64,000 bases of DNA from Atopobium minutum (GCA_900105895.1 FNSH01000002.1:1-64000), one strand, 5' to 3'. Positions 7,792 through 16,679 are shown, counted from the first letter of the stretch. Notes: generated by a model from the letters alone, not told the origin. Made by a program: numbers and translations.

Positions 7792-9788
7792 TGTACCAAG
7801 TGTTTTTAGATGAGCACGTGCTCTATATACCGGGCGATGATGAGGCTGTTCTTATTGATCCGGTGCTGGAGCTGGCGCTTGGAAAATCCGGCACATTTTC
7901 TGCCCGCGTACCGAAGATCAATCCGCTCTACGAAAAGCTCAAAGCACTGGATTCCACCGTCCGTGTGGAGCGTGACGGTGTGGCACTCTTTTACGGCCGC
8001 ATTTTATCGGTTGAGCGGGACTTTTACGGCACCAAGAGCATCACCTGCGAAGGAGAACTGGCCTTTCTTTTGGACTCCGTGCAGGAGCCTTCCGAATTTC
8101 ATGATGTCTCGCCCCGCGCTTTTCTTGAGACGCTTATTGCCAAGCACAACAATCAGATGGCAAAAGACGGCGCGCACAATAAGCGCTTCACGGTCGGGCA
8201 GGTCACCGTTACCGACCCCAACGACTCGCTTTACCGCTACACCAACTGGGAGACCACCTTGGATGCCATCACCGACAAACTCGTCAAACGCTTGGGCGGC
8301 TTTCTTCGTGTGCGCCATGTGGGAGAGATTCGCTATCTGGACTATCTTGCAGAATCCGATAACACCAACACACAGGTGATTGAGTTCGGAGAAAACCTCC
8401 TTGACTACACCGACACGCTTTTGGCAGAAGACATCGCTACCCGTGTGATTCCGCTTGGCAAAAGGCTTGAGACATCAAGCATTGCCGCGCTTGAGGAATA
8501 TACCACTATCAAGAGCGTCAACGGTGGTAAGACTTATGTGGAGTCGCCTTCCGCCATTCAAAACTTCGGTATCGTCACCAAAACCGTGAGCTTCGAAAAT
8601 GTCTCTGTACCTGCCAACTTAAAGAAGAAGGCGGAAAAATATCTTAAAGACAGCCAGTTTGCCGATGTCACCCTGACGCTCACCGCTGTCGATCTGCATC
8701 TTGTGCATGCCGATATGGAAGCGATGAAGATCGGAGATCGTATTCGTGTCATCTCGCCTCCTCATGGCATGGACAGGTTCTTTCCGCTGACGGAGCTTAC
8801 GATCGCTTTGGATCACCCTGAATCCTCTACGGTGGTACTTGGAACCGAAGTGAAGGCAGGTCTTTCTGAGCGAAGCATCAGCGAGAAAAAAGAACTGGTC
8901 GAGCGCATCGAGCGGCTTCCCACGCAGTCCGACACGCTTCGCCTTGCCAAGGATAACGCCACCGCGCTTATCACAGCAGCTACGACCGGACACGTCGTGA
9001 CCCGCAAAAACGAGATTCTCATCATGGACACGGCGGACAAGAATACAGCCAAAAAGGTGTGGCGCTGGAACGTGAACGGTCTGGGCTATTCCAAGACCGG
9101 CTACAACGGCTATTACGGCACCGCCATCACAATGAACGGTGCGATTGTGGCCGATTACATCACGACCGGCACGCTAAATGCCGATCTGATTCGTGCCGGA
9201 ACCTTAAAGGACAGAGCCGGGAACATCAGCTGGAACATGAGCACAGGTGCTTTAAGTGCCAAAAGGCTCTCGGTGGATTCTCCGAACTTTAAGCTCACGA
9301 CTTATGGGCACCTCACCGCCAAAGGAGCCGATATTGACGGCAGTATCGTTGCTTCTTCCGGGGATACCAAAGTCCGTTTGGGCTATGGCAAGCTCTCCAT
9401 CTACTACCAGAACAAAGAACTCGGTCTTGTCGGCGGAAACGGCTTTGCCGGCTCCAACACCATTGCAGGCCTCAACTTTGACCTCGAGCGAACCGGAGAT
9501 TATATGACATGGGCAGCGCAACCTACGGGTGGTGGCAGTTATGAGATGGTCTGGACCTATGCCAGATCATCTTTCGGAAACTTCTCCGGCGGGATGTTAA
9601 ATGCCGGATGTGACATCGACATGCACTATAACCGACTGAGAAATGTCAGCTGGCCTGACGGAGCCATCAACGGAGCCTTTCATTTTGTAAAGATCAATGC
9701 CATGAGCAGCGACGGTACGGTCGCCAGCTGGTCAAACGGATGTCGCATGCGGTTTAAAAATGGAATTTTGATTGAAGCAACATTTTAA
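7791..9788 (+). CDS. Tail-associated endopeptidase/minor structural protein (Tal)
   Basis: A 665-residue tail-tip protein. The first 370 residues match the gp18/Tal family: LALGKSGTFSARVPKINPLYEKL, then the YTNWETTLDAITDKLVKRLGG segment and a GDRIRVISPPHG loop. From about 400 it becomes fibre-like, with NEILIMDTADKNTAKKVWRWN and GTLNADLIRAGTLKDR, typical of prophage tail-tip proteins that continue into receptor-binding or cell-wall-degrading domains. It forms the tail tip hub and helps penetrate the envelope. No clear peptidase catalytic set is visible to me. Confidence 0.85.
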   Translation: MYQVFLDEHVLYIPGDDEAVLIDPVLELALGKSGTFSARVPKINPLYEKLKALDSTVRVERDGVALFYGRILSVERDFYGTKSITCEGELAFLLDSVQEPSEFHDVSPRAFLETLIAKHNNQMAKDGAHNKRFTVGQVTVTDPNDSLYRYTNWETTLDAITDKLVKRLGGFLRVRHVGEIRYLDYLAESDNTNTQVIEFGENLLDYTDTLLAEDIATRVIPLGKRLETSSIAALEEYTTIKSVNGGKTYVESPSAIQNFGIVTKTVSFENVSVPANLKKKAEKYLKDSQFADVTLTLTAVDLHLVHADMEAMKIGDRIRVISPPHGMDRFFPLTELTIALDHPESSTVVLGTEVKAGLSERSISEKKELVERIERLPTQSDTLRLAKDNATALITAATTGHVVTRKNEILIMDTADKNTAKKVWRWNVNGLGYSKTGYNGYYGTAITMNGAIVADYITTGTLNADLIRAGTLKDRAGNISWNMSTGALSAKRLSVDSPNFKLTTYGHLTAKGADIDGSIVASSGDTKVRLGYGKLSIYYQNKELGLVGGNGFAGSNTIAGLNFDLERTGDYMTWAAQPTGGGSYEMVWTYARSSFGNFSGGMLNAGCDIDMHYNRLRNVSWPDGAINGAFHFVKINAMSSDGTVASWSNGCRMRFKNGILIEATF

Positions 9789-9805
9789 ACATGGAGGATA
9801 CAGCA

Positions 9806-10039
9806 ATGGACGAACATGAACTGATCGAACAAAAGTCAAACGAAAAAGAAGCAACAAAGCCGGATGATACGGTCTTTCCAATCAAAGACGATGAGTGGCA
9901 AAAAGCCATCGAGATCATCTTAGGCACCGACAAGCACGAAGAAATCTCAGATAAGGATGCCTCTGAGCTCATTGCGGCTGCCCGCAATTTCAGAAAGATC
10001 ATCGACTTCTTCGTGAAGCTCTTCGGAGGCGCGCTATGA
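9806..10039 (+). CDS. Small acidic phage protein, unknown function
   Basis: A 77-residue acidic protein (MDEHELIEQKSNEKEATKPDD). Start 9806 is chosen because GGAGG lies at 9793-9797, nine bases upstream; an in-frame ATG at 9791 overlaps that site. It is predicted mostly helical, with a mildly hydrophobic C terminus (FRKIIDFFVKLFGGAL). It lies between the tail tip gene and a second small gene, a position often holding small baseplate or lysis-accessory proteins. I do not recognise a family. Confidence 0.6.
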   Translation: MDEHELIEQKSNEKEATKPDDTVFPIKDDEWQKAIEIILGTDKHEEISDKDASELIAAARNFRKIIDFFVKLFGGAL

Positions 10040-10275
10040 AAGAAAACGAACTGCCCCTCATCCTGCGCCTTGAAAAAGCGAGAAACGAACTGAGATACGC
10101 ACTCAACCAAACTGCCGGAAAGTATGAGCTTCCCGGCTTTTTACTTGACCTCCTCATAGAAGCCTTGCTCTCAGAAGAAAAAGGTCAGCGCATAGCCCTT
10201 ATGAGCGAGCAGATCAGCGCAGCGGACGGGAAGGAGGAAAAAGAACATGGCCAACGTGAAGACCTATCTCAGTAA
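10036..10275 (+). CDS. Small phage protein, unknown function
   Basis: A 79-residue protein (MKENELPLILRLEKARNELRYALNQ) with a helical N-terminal half and the segment LPGFLLDLLIEALLSEE. It overlaps the gene before by four bases and the following fibre gene by 29 bases, so it is embedded in the tail operon. Small proteins with the same order and an NELPLILRLEKAR-like start are common in Firmicutes prophages, but I know no function for them. Confidence 0.6.
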   Translation: MKENELPLILRLEKARNELRYALNQTAGKYELPGFLLDLLIEALLSEEKGQRIALMSEQISAADGKEEKEHGQREDLSQ

Positions 10276-11023
10276 AATTTTATCGGCCGTCTACGGCAAA
10301 GACGTGCGCGGAGCCATCCACGACTCGATTGCCGCCATCAACACGCAGGTGGAAACCACCACGGCGGCGGAAAGCGCGCGGATAGCTGCAGAAAAGACGC
10401 GCATCTCACAGGAAAACGCAAGAAAATCTGCAGAAATAACAAGAGCCGCGCAGGAAGAAACCCGCAAGCATAACGAGACAACGCGCACCGCTCAGGAAAG
10501 CACCCGTCAGACGACGTTTACGAAACTCAGGACGGACATCGACACCAAGCTTAAACAGCTGGATCAGGCTATCGCCGGCGCCGGAGCGGTCTTGATTGAC
10601 CCTACGCTTACCAAGCAAGGTCAGGCCGCCGATGCCAAAGCGGTCAGTGACCAATTATCCAAGGTGAACCATCGCTTAACATCTGTAATTCCGGAGTTTC
10701 AGGCCTTTACGCTTACTGCACCTTCCGACAAAGTTGTGGTAAGCGATATGAGCAAAATTAAAAAATATGGCAAAATCTGTGTCTTATCTTTCAGCGTCAC
10801 CGTAAAGGAAAATACCTCAACGGACGGATTGCAGCCGCTTTGCGTTTCACCTATCGCAGAAGATGAGTCCTCCATCGGCTTTGCTACGGCAATAGCTTAT
10901 GGAGATGGCGCAGCAAACTATCCGGCTTTTATAATCGATAGCGTGGTTGGTGCTCTTATACCGGGACCTGTGGCCTATCCGCTGAACTTGCTCGGATCGA
11001 TAACCTTTATCTCCAAAGCATAG
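10247..11023 (+). CDS. Baseplate/tail fibre protein (BppU-like N terminus)
   Basis: A 258-residue protein. The first 35 residues (YLSKILSAVYGKDVRGAIHDSI) are the conserved attachment segment found in many Firmicutes prophage fibre and upper-baseplate proteins. Residues about 35-110 are an extended coiled coil rich in A, E, T and R, followed by a KQGQAADAKAVSDQL linker and a C-terminal beta-rich domain that is probably the receptor-binding tip. It starts inside the preceding small gene after GGAGG at about 10231-10236. The host receptor is not deducible. Confidence 0.78.
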   Translation: MANVKTYLSKILSAVYGKDVRGAIHDSIAAINTQVETTTAAESARIAAEKTRISQENARKSAEITRAAQEETRKHNETTRTAQESTRQTTFTKLRTDIDTKLKQLDQAIAGAGAVLIDPTLTKQGQAADAKAVSDQLSKVNHRLTSVIPEFQAFTLTAPSDKVVVSDMSKIKKYGKICVLSFSVTVKENTSTDGLQPLCVSPIAEDESSIGFATAIAYGDGAANYPAFIIDSVVGALIPGPVAYPLNLLGSITFISKA

Positions 11024-11048
11024 ATTCTATTTTTCTATCTGTTTGTTA

Positions 11049-11072
11049 GCCGCTTTCCAAGCGGCATTTTTT
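11049..11072 (+). terminator. Intrinsic terminator after tail fibre gene
   Basis: A perfect 7-bp stem GCCGCTT/AAGCGGC with loop TCC, followed by A and six T. It lies 26 bases after the fibre stop codon and separates the tail operon from the lysis genes. Confidence 0.8.
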
Positions 11073-11107
11073 ATGCCTCATAAAGGCAAGAAAGGAAGTG
11101 TGAACTC

Positions 11108-11521
11108 ATGAAAGAATTCTGGAACACCTTGCAGCTTATCTTTGCTGCCATCGGAGGCTGGCTCGGCTATTACTTAGGAGGCTTTGACGGACTTCTCTAT
11201 GCGCTGATCGCCTTTGTCATCTGCGATTACGTGACAGGCATGATGTGCGCCGTCTCCGACAAAAAGCTCTCAAGCGAAGTCGGCTTTAAAGGCATCGCCA
11301 AAAAGGTCGTGATCTTCATTCTGGTCGCCGTTGCCAACATCATTGACACCAACGTCATCACACAGGGCGCGATTCTTCGCACGGCCGTCATCTTCTTCTA
11401 TCTCTCAAACGAAGGACTCTCGCTTGTGGAAAACGCGACTCATCTGGGACTTCCTGTCCCGGACAAACTCAAGGCGGTCTTGGCACAGCTTCATGACCGC
11501 GCAGAAAAGGAGGATAAATAA
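11108..11521 (+). CDS. Phage holin (holin 4_1/TcdE family)
   Basis: A 137-residue membrane protein with three or four hydrophobic segments (roughly 7-30, 33-55, 68-88 and 95-108) and the family signature FVICDYVTGMMCA followed by SSEVGFKGIAKKV. Holins of this family accumulate in the cytoplasmic membrane and open lesions that release the endolysin. The lysozyme gene begins just after its stop, so the two form the lysis cassette. The start has an upstream AAAGGAAG. Confidence 0.92.
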   Translation: MKEFWNTLQLIFAAIGGWLGYYLGGFDGLLYALIAFVICDYVTGMMCAVSDKKLSSEVGFKGIAKKVVIFILVAVANIIDTNVITQGAILRTAVIFFYLSNEGLSLVENATHLGLPVPDKLKAVLAQLHDRAEKEDK

Positions 11522-11523
11522 CT

Positions 11524-12444
11524 ATGGCTATGAAAGGAATTGATGTATCAACCTGGCAGGGATCGATTGATTTTAACCGTGTAAAACAAAGCGGAATTAA
11601 CTTCGTCATTATTCGTGCAGGCTACGGATCGGCACTATCTCAAAAGGACAAGTGGTTTGAGACGAACTACGCCCGCGCCAAAGCGGCAGGTCTTCATGTG
11701 GGAGCCTATTGGTACTCCTATGCGGGAAGCGCCGGAGAGGCACGCGAAGAAGCACGTATCTGCAAACAGGTGCTCTCCGGCAAGCAGTTTGACTATCCCA
11801 TCTACTTTGATTTGGAAGAAAAGTCACAGCTTGCCCGCGGACGGGCTTTTTGCGACTCGCTCATTCGAGCCTTTTGCAATGAGATGGAAGCGGGCGGATA
11901 CTTTGCGGGCTTCTATACCTCGCTCTCAGCAGCCCTAAACTACGTTTCCCCTGATGTGAGAAACCGCTACGCCTTCTGGGTAGCGCAGTGGAACAGTCGC
12001 TGCACCTATCAGGGACAGTACGGTCTTTGGCAGTATTCCTCGAGCGGCTCGGTGCCGGGCATCGCAGGCAGATGCGATATGGATCTTGCCTATGTGGACT
12101 ATCCCTCCATCATCAGGAAGGGCGGCTTTAACGGCTATGGCAAAGGCACAAGCTCCGCCCCCGCAAGAAAGTCTGTCGATACGCTGGCCCATGAAGTCAT
12201 CGCAGGTGCTTGGGGAAACGGAGAGGACAGATTAAATCGTCTTACCAAAACAGGCTACGACTACGACGCGGTGCAGGCAAGGGTAAACGAGCTTTTAGGC
12301 ATAAAGCCGAAAAAGTCCATCAATGCGCTTGCCCGAGAGGTCATCCGCGGCGACTGGGGAAACGGTAAGGACCGTGTAAACCGCCTGACGAAAGCAGGCT
12401 ACGATTACGAAGCTGTACAAAAACGAGTAAACGAACTTCTCTAA
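11524..12444 (+). CDS. GH25 lysozyme endolysin with two CW_7 repeats
   Basis: A 306-residue N-acetylmuramidase that cuts the glycan backbone of peptidoglycan. Residues 4-200 form a GH25 domain with KGIDVSTWQG (Asp7) and PIYFDLEE (Asp96 and Glu98), the expected catalytic carboxylates. Two Cpl-7/CW_7 wall-binding repeats follow at about 218-258 and 264-306, each with the pattern LA.EVI.G.WGNG..R.NRLT..GYDY. This repeat type binds muropeptide rather than choline. There is no signal peptide, so export depends on the holin. An in-frame ATG at 11530 is an alternative start. Confidence 0.95.
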   Translation: MAMKGIDVSTWQGSIDFNRVKQSGINFVIIRAGYGSALSQKDKWFETNYARAKAAGLHVGAYWYSYAGSAGEAREEARICKQVLSGKQFDYPIYFDLEEKSQLARGRAFCDSLIRAFCNEMEAGGYFAGFYTSLSAALNYVSPDVRNRYAFWVAQWNSRCTYQGQYGLWQYSSSGSVPGIAGRCDMDLAYVDYPSIIRKGGFNGYGKGTSSAPARKSVDTLAHEVIAGAWGNGEDRLNRLTKTGYDYDAVQARVNELLGIKPKKSINALAREVIRGDWGNGKDRVNRLTKAGYDYEAVQKRVNELL

Positions 12445-12461
12445 GCTGAATGCATTGATAT

Positions 12462-12508
12462 GCCCGCAAGGCGTGAGGAGAAATCTTCACTCCCTTGCGG
12501 GCTTTTTT
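12462..12508 (+). terminator. Intrinsic terminator after endolysin
   Basis: A perfect 10-bp outer stem GCCCGCAAGG/CCTTGCGGGC with extra inner pairing is followed by six T. It ends the lysis cassette. Confidence 0.9.
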
Positions 12509-12643
12509 ATTTTGTCCGCTCAACTTCTTCAAAAACCTCCAGTGAAACAGTAGAAGGCAAAAAAAGATTCGTCCATAACGCCCTCGTCTCTTCAGGGAGT
12601 GTTAGAGGGACAGCAAGACCTGCCCTCTGTCTGGAGGGATGAT

Positions 12644-13051
12644 ATGACAAATGATGAAAAACAAAGCATTTACAACATGAGACGAAACGGTGCAAGTTAT
12701 GCCGTAATTGCTGCCACCTTAAATTTATCGAAAAGCACCGTGGCTTCCTTTTGCCAAAAAGAAGGCCTGAGAACAGGTTCCTCAAAAGCTTTAACAGCAC
12801 TACGCTACTGCAAATATTGCGGAAAGCCACTGCCCGTCAAGGAAAAAGGAAAAAAGCAAAAATTCTGCTCAGAGCACTGCCGGATGAGCTGGTGGAAAGA
12901 GCATCCGGAAGATCTGAATAAAAAGGCAATCTATATATTCACCTGCCCATGCTGCGGAAAAACTTTCACTTCCTATGGCAATGCGCACAGAAAGTATTGC
13001 AGTCATGCTTGCTATATCCAAGACCGATTCGGAGGCTCTCATGAAGACTAA
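12644..13051 (+). CDS. HTH and zinc-finger protein linked to recombinase genes
   Basis: A 135-residue protein. Residues 1-45 are a helix-turn-helix of the sigma-70 region 4/Hin-recombinase type (IYNMRRNGASYAVIAATLNLSKSTVASF). Two CxxC-type zinc-binding segments follow: CKYCGKPLPV...FCSEHCRMSWW and CPCCGKTF...YCSHAC. Start 12644 is preferred because GGAGG lies about ten bases upstream. It overlaps the next gene by 11 bases and precedes the two serine recombinases, an arrangement I associate with clostridial prophages and transposons. A role in controlling or directing recombination is inference; it has no catalytic motif. Confidence 0.7.
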   Translation: MTNDEKQSIYNMRRNGASYAVIAATLNLSKSTVASFCQKEGLRTGSSKALTALRYCKYCGKPLPVKEKGKKQKFCSEHCRMSWWKEHPEDLNKKAIYIFTCPCCGKTFTSYGNAHRKYCSHACYIQDRFGGSHED

Positions 13052-13223
13052 AGCCTTCGCATCCGAGCTTGCCTATGAAGTATCCCGCTCCATCCTCTTT
13101 TCTTTGCTCAAGCAAAACATCATCGATAAAGAGGAATTCGTTCGTCTTGATCAAGCACTCATCGAGCGATACCACCCCGTCTTAGGTGCTTTATTTACTT
13201 GCTATTTCAGCTCTTTAGAGTGA
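13041..13223 (+). CDS. Small SHOCT-like protein next to recombinases
   Basis: A 60-residue protein (MKTKAFASELAYEVSRSILFSLL) whose centre, LKQNIIDKEEFVRLDQALIERY, resembles a SHOCT motif, a short oligomerisation helix pair found at protein termini in mobile elements. The start has GGAGG at 13031-13035 inside the preceding gene. It belongs to the same operon as the HTH/zinc gene and the recombinases. Its size and place would fit a recombination directionality factor, but nothing in the sequence proves that. Confidence 0.6.
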   Translation: MKTKAFASELAYEVSRSILFSLLKQNIIDKEEFVRLDQALIERYHPVLGALFTCYFSSLE

Positions 13224-13251
13224 TGTATAGACACGGAAAGGAGACGATTCT

Positions 13252-15018
13252 ATGGCTGAAATCATAAAAATCGAAGCAAAGAAATCACCGCTGCCAAACC
13301 GCAAAAAAGTCGCCGCCTATGCCCGTGTCTCTATGGAAACGCAAAGGCTGCACCACTCATTGGCGGCACAGATCAGTTTTTATTCTGATTTGATACAGAA
13401 GAACCCCGAGTGGGATTATGCCGGTGTCTATGCTGATGAAGGCATCAGCGGCACATCAGTGGAAAAACGTCCCGAGTTTATGCGCATGATGAAAGACTGC
13501 AAGGCCGGGAAAATAGACCTCATCTTAACGAAATCCATCTCCCGATTCGCGCGTAACACGGTCGACCTCCTAAAAGTCGTAAGACAGTTAAAAGACCTCA
13601 ACATCGAGGTCCGATTTGAAAAGGAAAAAATCAACTCACTTTCGGATGACGGTGAGCTGATGCTCACGCTCCTTGCCTCTTTCGCACAGGAAGAGACCAT
13701 CAGCATCTCCAACAACGTTAAATGGACCATCCGAAAACGTATGTCCGAAGGAAACCCGAACACGCGAAATAGCGTCTATGGCTACCGCTGGAAGGATGAC
13801 ACCCTGATTGTTGTTCCCGAAGAAGCAAAGATCGTGCGGCGCATCTTTCAAAACTTCCTTGATGGAAAATCCCGCCTTGAAACTGAGCGTGAATTTGCAG
13901 AGGAAGGCATTACAACCAGAAAGGGCAACCGCTGGACGGACTCCAATATTAAGGTTGTTCTGACCAATGTCACTTATACGGGAAATTTGCTCTGTCAAAA
14001 AGAGTTTGTCGAAGATCCCATTACCAAGAAGCGCAAGAAAAACCGCGGTGAGCTTCCTCAGTATTTCATCGCAAACACCCATGAAGCGATTATCGACAAG
14101 GAAACTTTCGACTATGTGCAAGAAGAGATGGCAAGAAGACGTGCTCTGGGACCTCGGGCAAACAAGAGCCTGAACATCTACTGCTTCACCGGAAAAATCA
14201 AATGTGAGCTGTGCGGGAAAAGCTATATGCGAAACGTCCGAAACAACCGTGCCAAGCACTCCAATCTTGGGGATAAAGTCATCAGCTGGGTATGCGGCTC
14301 CAGCAAGAAAAAATACAGTACATGCTCGGCAAAAGCCATCCCGGATCGAATCCTTAAAACTTGCTGTGCCAAAGTGCTCGGTCTTGAGGATTTTGATGAT
14401 GTTGTTTTTAATGAGCAAATCGATAAAATCACGGTACCCAAACAAGGGGTTCTCATTTTCCATTTCAAAGACGGACACAGCGTCACCGAAACTTGGGAAA
14501 ATAACGCCAAAAAAGAATCGTGGGATGATGCGGCGCGCAAACGCGCCTCAGAATACAGGCGCACTCATGCCATGAAACGCTCGGACGTCACCTGCTTTTC
14601 AACCAAAATCCGATGCGAACATTGCGGATGCAATTTTCGCGCACAAACACAAAACTGTTCAACATCTCCCAGCGGAAAACGCAGATACTGGCGATGCGCC
14701 GAGCATAACGGCTGTGACACCAGAGGACTCAGAGATGACCTCTTGCGCTCACTTACCGCAGAGGTCTTAGGTCTTGATGCATTCGATGACGCTATTTTTC
14801 TTTCGAAGATCGACCATATCAGCGTCCTTAGCCGAGAAGATCTTATCTTTCATTTTTATGATGGAAAGGAAATTGCTCGCAAGCTGATCCAACCTACGCA
14901 CGAAGGACACAAGTGGACAGAGGAACAGCATGCGAAATTTAAAGCATCCATCAAAGAATGCTATGCGTCAGAGCGGCACAAACCGATACGAAAGGAGAAG
15001 CTATGGCCAAACAAGTAA
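13252..15018 (+). CDS. Large serine recombinase with duplicated zinc-ribbon tail
   Basis: A 588-residue site-specific recombinase. The resolvase catalytic domain (about 18-165) has YARVSMET with nucleophile Ser27 and the ISRFARNTVDLL segment; the recombinase domain follows (about 175-290, GYRWKDDTLIVV and LTNVTYTGNLL). The C-terminal part holds two copies of a unit: a Cys4-type ribbon (CELCGKSY...CSAK; CEHCGCNF...CDTR) followed by a VLGL.DFDD...IDKI tail with a LIFHF strand. Large serine recombinases normally carry one zinc ribbon with a coiled coil inserted. No coiled coil is seen here. It is the first of a tandem pair and overlaps the second gene by 16 bases. Confidence 0.93.
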   Translation: MAEIIKIEAKKSPLPNRKKVAAYARVSMETQRLHHSLAAQISFYSDLIQKNPEWDYAGVYADEGISGTSVEKRPEFMRMMKDCKAGKIDLILTKSISRFARNTVDLLKVVRQLKDLNIEVRFEKEKINSLSDDGELMLTLLASFAQEETISISNNVKWTIRKRMSEGNPNTRNSVYGYRWKDDTLIVVPEEAKIVRRIFQNFLDGKSRLETEREFAEEGITTRKGNRWTDSNIKVVLTNVTYTGNLLCQKEFVEDPITKKRKKNRGELPQYFIANTHEAIIDKETFDYVQEEMARRRALGPRANKSLNIYCFTGKIKCELCGKSYMRNVRNNRAKHSNLGDKVISWVCGSSKKKYSTCSAKAIPDRILKTCCAKVLGLEDFDDVVFNEQIDKITVPKQGVLIFHFKDGHSVTETWENNAKKESWDDAARKRASEYRRTHAMKRSDVTCFSTKIRCEHCGCNFRAQTQNCSTSPSGKRRYWRCAEHNGCDTRGLRDDLLRSLTAEVLGLDAFDDAIFLSKIDHISVLSREDLIFHFYDGKEIARKLIQPTHEGHKWTEEQHAKFKASIKECYASERHKPIRKEKLWPNK

Positions 15019-16586
15019 CCACGATACCCGCCAGCATCAAACCCTTCTCCAAAACACCGCTCACCACTTCACGCAAACGCCGCGTGGCAGCCTATGCCCG
15101 CGTCTCAACGGACTCCGATGAGCAGTTTACCAGCTACGAGGCACAGGTAGACTACTACACAAATTACATTAAAGCCAGAAATGACTGGCAATTTGCGGGT
15201 GTCTACACCGACGAAGGGATCACCGGTACCAATACCAAAAAGCGAGAGGGCTTCAAATGCATGGTCAAAGATGCCCTTGACGGAAAAATAGATCTTATCG
15301 TCACCAAATCGGTCTCGCGTTTTGCCAGAAATACCGTGGACAGCTTAACCACCATCCGAAAGCTTAAAGAGCACGGCACCGAGTGCTTCTTTGAAAAAGA
15401 GAATATATGGACCTTTGACTCCAAAGGCGAGCTTTTGATTACCATCATGAGCAGCCTTGCGCAGGAAGAATCTCGCTCAATATCCGAAAACTGCACCTGG
15501 GGACAAAGAAAGCGCTTTGCTGACGGCAAAGTGACCGTGCCCTTCAAGCGTTTCTTAGGCTATGACCGCGGAAAAGACGGAAACCTCGTCGTCAATCCCA
15601 AACAGGCAAAAATCGTCAAACGCATCTATGCGATGTACCTGCAGGGAAAAACCTACCACCTCATTGCAAAGGCTCTGACCGAAGACGGTATCCCGTCACC
15701 TGCAGGAAAACCTCGCTGGAACCCAAGCAACATCAAATCTATCCTTACCAACGAAAAATACAAAGGCGATGCGCTCCTGCAAAAGTCCTTTACCACGAAC
15801 TTTCTTACCAAAGAGCACAAGATAAACGAAGGCGAAATTCCGCAGTACTACGTCTCCGGAAACCACGAAGCCATCATTGAACCGGAGGTGTGGGAACTCG
15901 TACAACGCGAGATGGAAAGACGCAAAAACGAAAAAGGAAGACACAGTGGCGTGAGACTTTTCTCCGGCAAGGTCTACTGTGGTGAATGCGGAACAAGGCT
16001 CGGTTCAAAAGTCTGGCATTCCAACGACAAATACAAGCAGGTCATCTGGCAATGCAACAGGCACTGCAAGAAAAACTCCCCCTGCAAAAACGGAATGCAT
16101 CTCAGCGATGAAGAGCTAAAAGCTGCCGTCCTTTCTGCGACCAACAAGCTCATAGAGAATAAAGATGAGATTCTTAATAGCTTTCAAGAGATTGTCGGTG
16201 GCGTTTATGATACTCATACCTTGGAAGGCGAAAAAGCAAAGCTGGAAAGTGAGATGGATGTCTGTGCCAAGATGATCGAAGACCTTATCCGCCAAAATGC
16301 TGCCATCCCGCAAGACCAGAGCGAGTACCAAGCAAAGTACGAAGATCTGGAACGCTTCTACAATGAAAAAAAGGCGGCCTTAGCGAAGGTCGATGGAAAG
16401 TTCAAAAAGATGCAGGCGACCAAAGTCGATATCAAGTTCTGCCTGAAGCAGCTACAAAAACAAGACAGGCTTCTGCAAACATTCGACGAACAGAGCTTCT
16501 GTGCTCTTGTAGATCATATCACGGTATTCAGCAAAGAAGATATCCGCATAACCTTCAGAAATGGCTCAGAAATCAAAGCTCTATAA
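15003..16586 (+). CDS. Large serine recombinase (second of tandem pair)
   Basis: A 527-residue serine integrase. I chose ATG 15003 (MAKQVTTIPASIKPF), preceded by AAAGGAG. The resolvase domain has YARVSTDS with nucleophile Ser35 and SRFARNTVDSL; the recombinase domain spans about 190-300; a zinc ribbon follows (CGECGTRLG...CNRHCKKNSPC); and a coiled coil of about 400-490 precedes a DHITVFSKEDIRITF tail. This complete architecture can insert DNA by single-crossover integration between attP and attB. The gene pair may work as a heteromeric recombinase, or one may be the integrase and the other an accessory; sequence alone does not decide. Confidence 0.94.
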   Translation: MAKQVTTIPASIKPFSKTPLTTSRKRRVAAYARVSTDSDEQFTSYEAQVDYYTNYIKARNDWQFAGVYTDEGITGTNTKKREGFKCMVKDALDGKIDLIVTKSVSRFARNTVDSLTTIRKLKEHGTECFFEKENIWTFDSKGELLITIMSSLAQEESRSISENCTWGQRKRFADGKVTVPFKRFLGYDRGKDGNLVVNPKQAKIVKRIYAMYLQGKTYHLIAKALTEDGIPSPAGKPRWNPSNIKSILTNEKYKGDALLQKSFTTNFLTKEHKINEGEIPQYYVSGNHEAIIEPEVWELVQREMERRKNEKGRHSGVRLFSGKVYCGECGTRLGSKVWHSNDKYKQVIWQCNRHCKKNSPCKNGMHLSDEELKAAVLSATNKLIENKDEILNSFQEIVGGVYDTHTLEGEKAKLESEMDVCAKMIEDLIRQNAAIPQDQSEYQAKYEDLERFYNEKKAALAKVDGKFKKMQATKVDIKFCLKQLQKQDRLLQTFDEQSFCALVDHITVFSKEDIRITFRNGSEIKAL

Positions 16587-16607
16587 AATGTCCGAATGGA
16601 GCTTTTT
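16575..16607 (+). terminator. Possible terminator after recombinase operon
   Basis: Arms AAAGCTC and GAGCTTT, with a 17-base loop, are followed by TTATTTT. The hairpin overlaps the recombinase stop. The long loop makes it a moderate candidate. Confidence 0.45.
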
Positions 16608-16660
16608 ATTTTAATCGGGATTGAATGAAATGCCCTTAAAGAGGTTTAATCAAATGTGCT

Positions 16661-16679
16661 AAGTTAGCTTATACTAACT
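16661..16679. promoter_or_regulatory. Operator-like palindrome upstream of ECF/ABC cassette A
   Basis: AAGTTAGCTTATACTAACT contains an inverted AGTTAG/CTAACT pair and overlaps a TATACT that could be the -10 of the cassette A promoter. It matches 16 of 19 bases with a palindrome in the promoter of the TetR gene of cassette B (29424-29442), which suggests one shared regulator. Confidence 0.55.

Noticed and set aside
12460..12642. A short plus-strand frame between the endolysin and the HTH gene.
   Set aside because: It runs through the terminator hairpin and has no RBS or recognisable sequence.
13636..14478. A 280-codon minus-strand frame within the first serine recombinase.
   Set aside because: It lies entirely inside a well-supported gene and encodes no recognisable protein.
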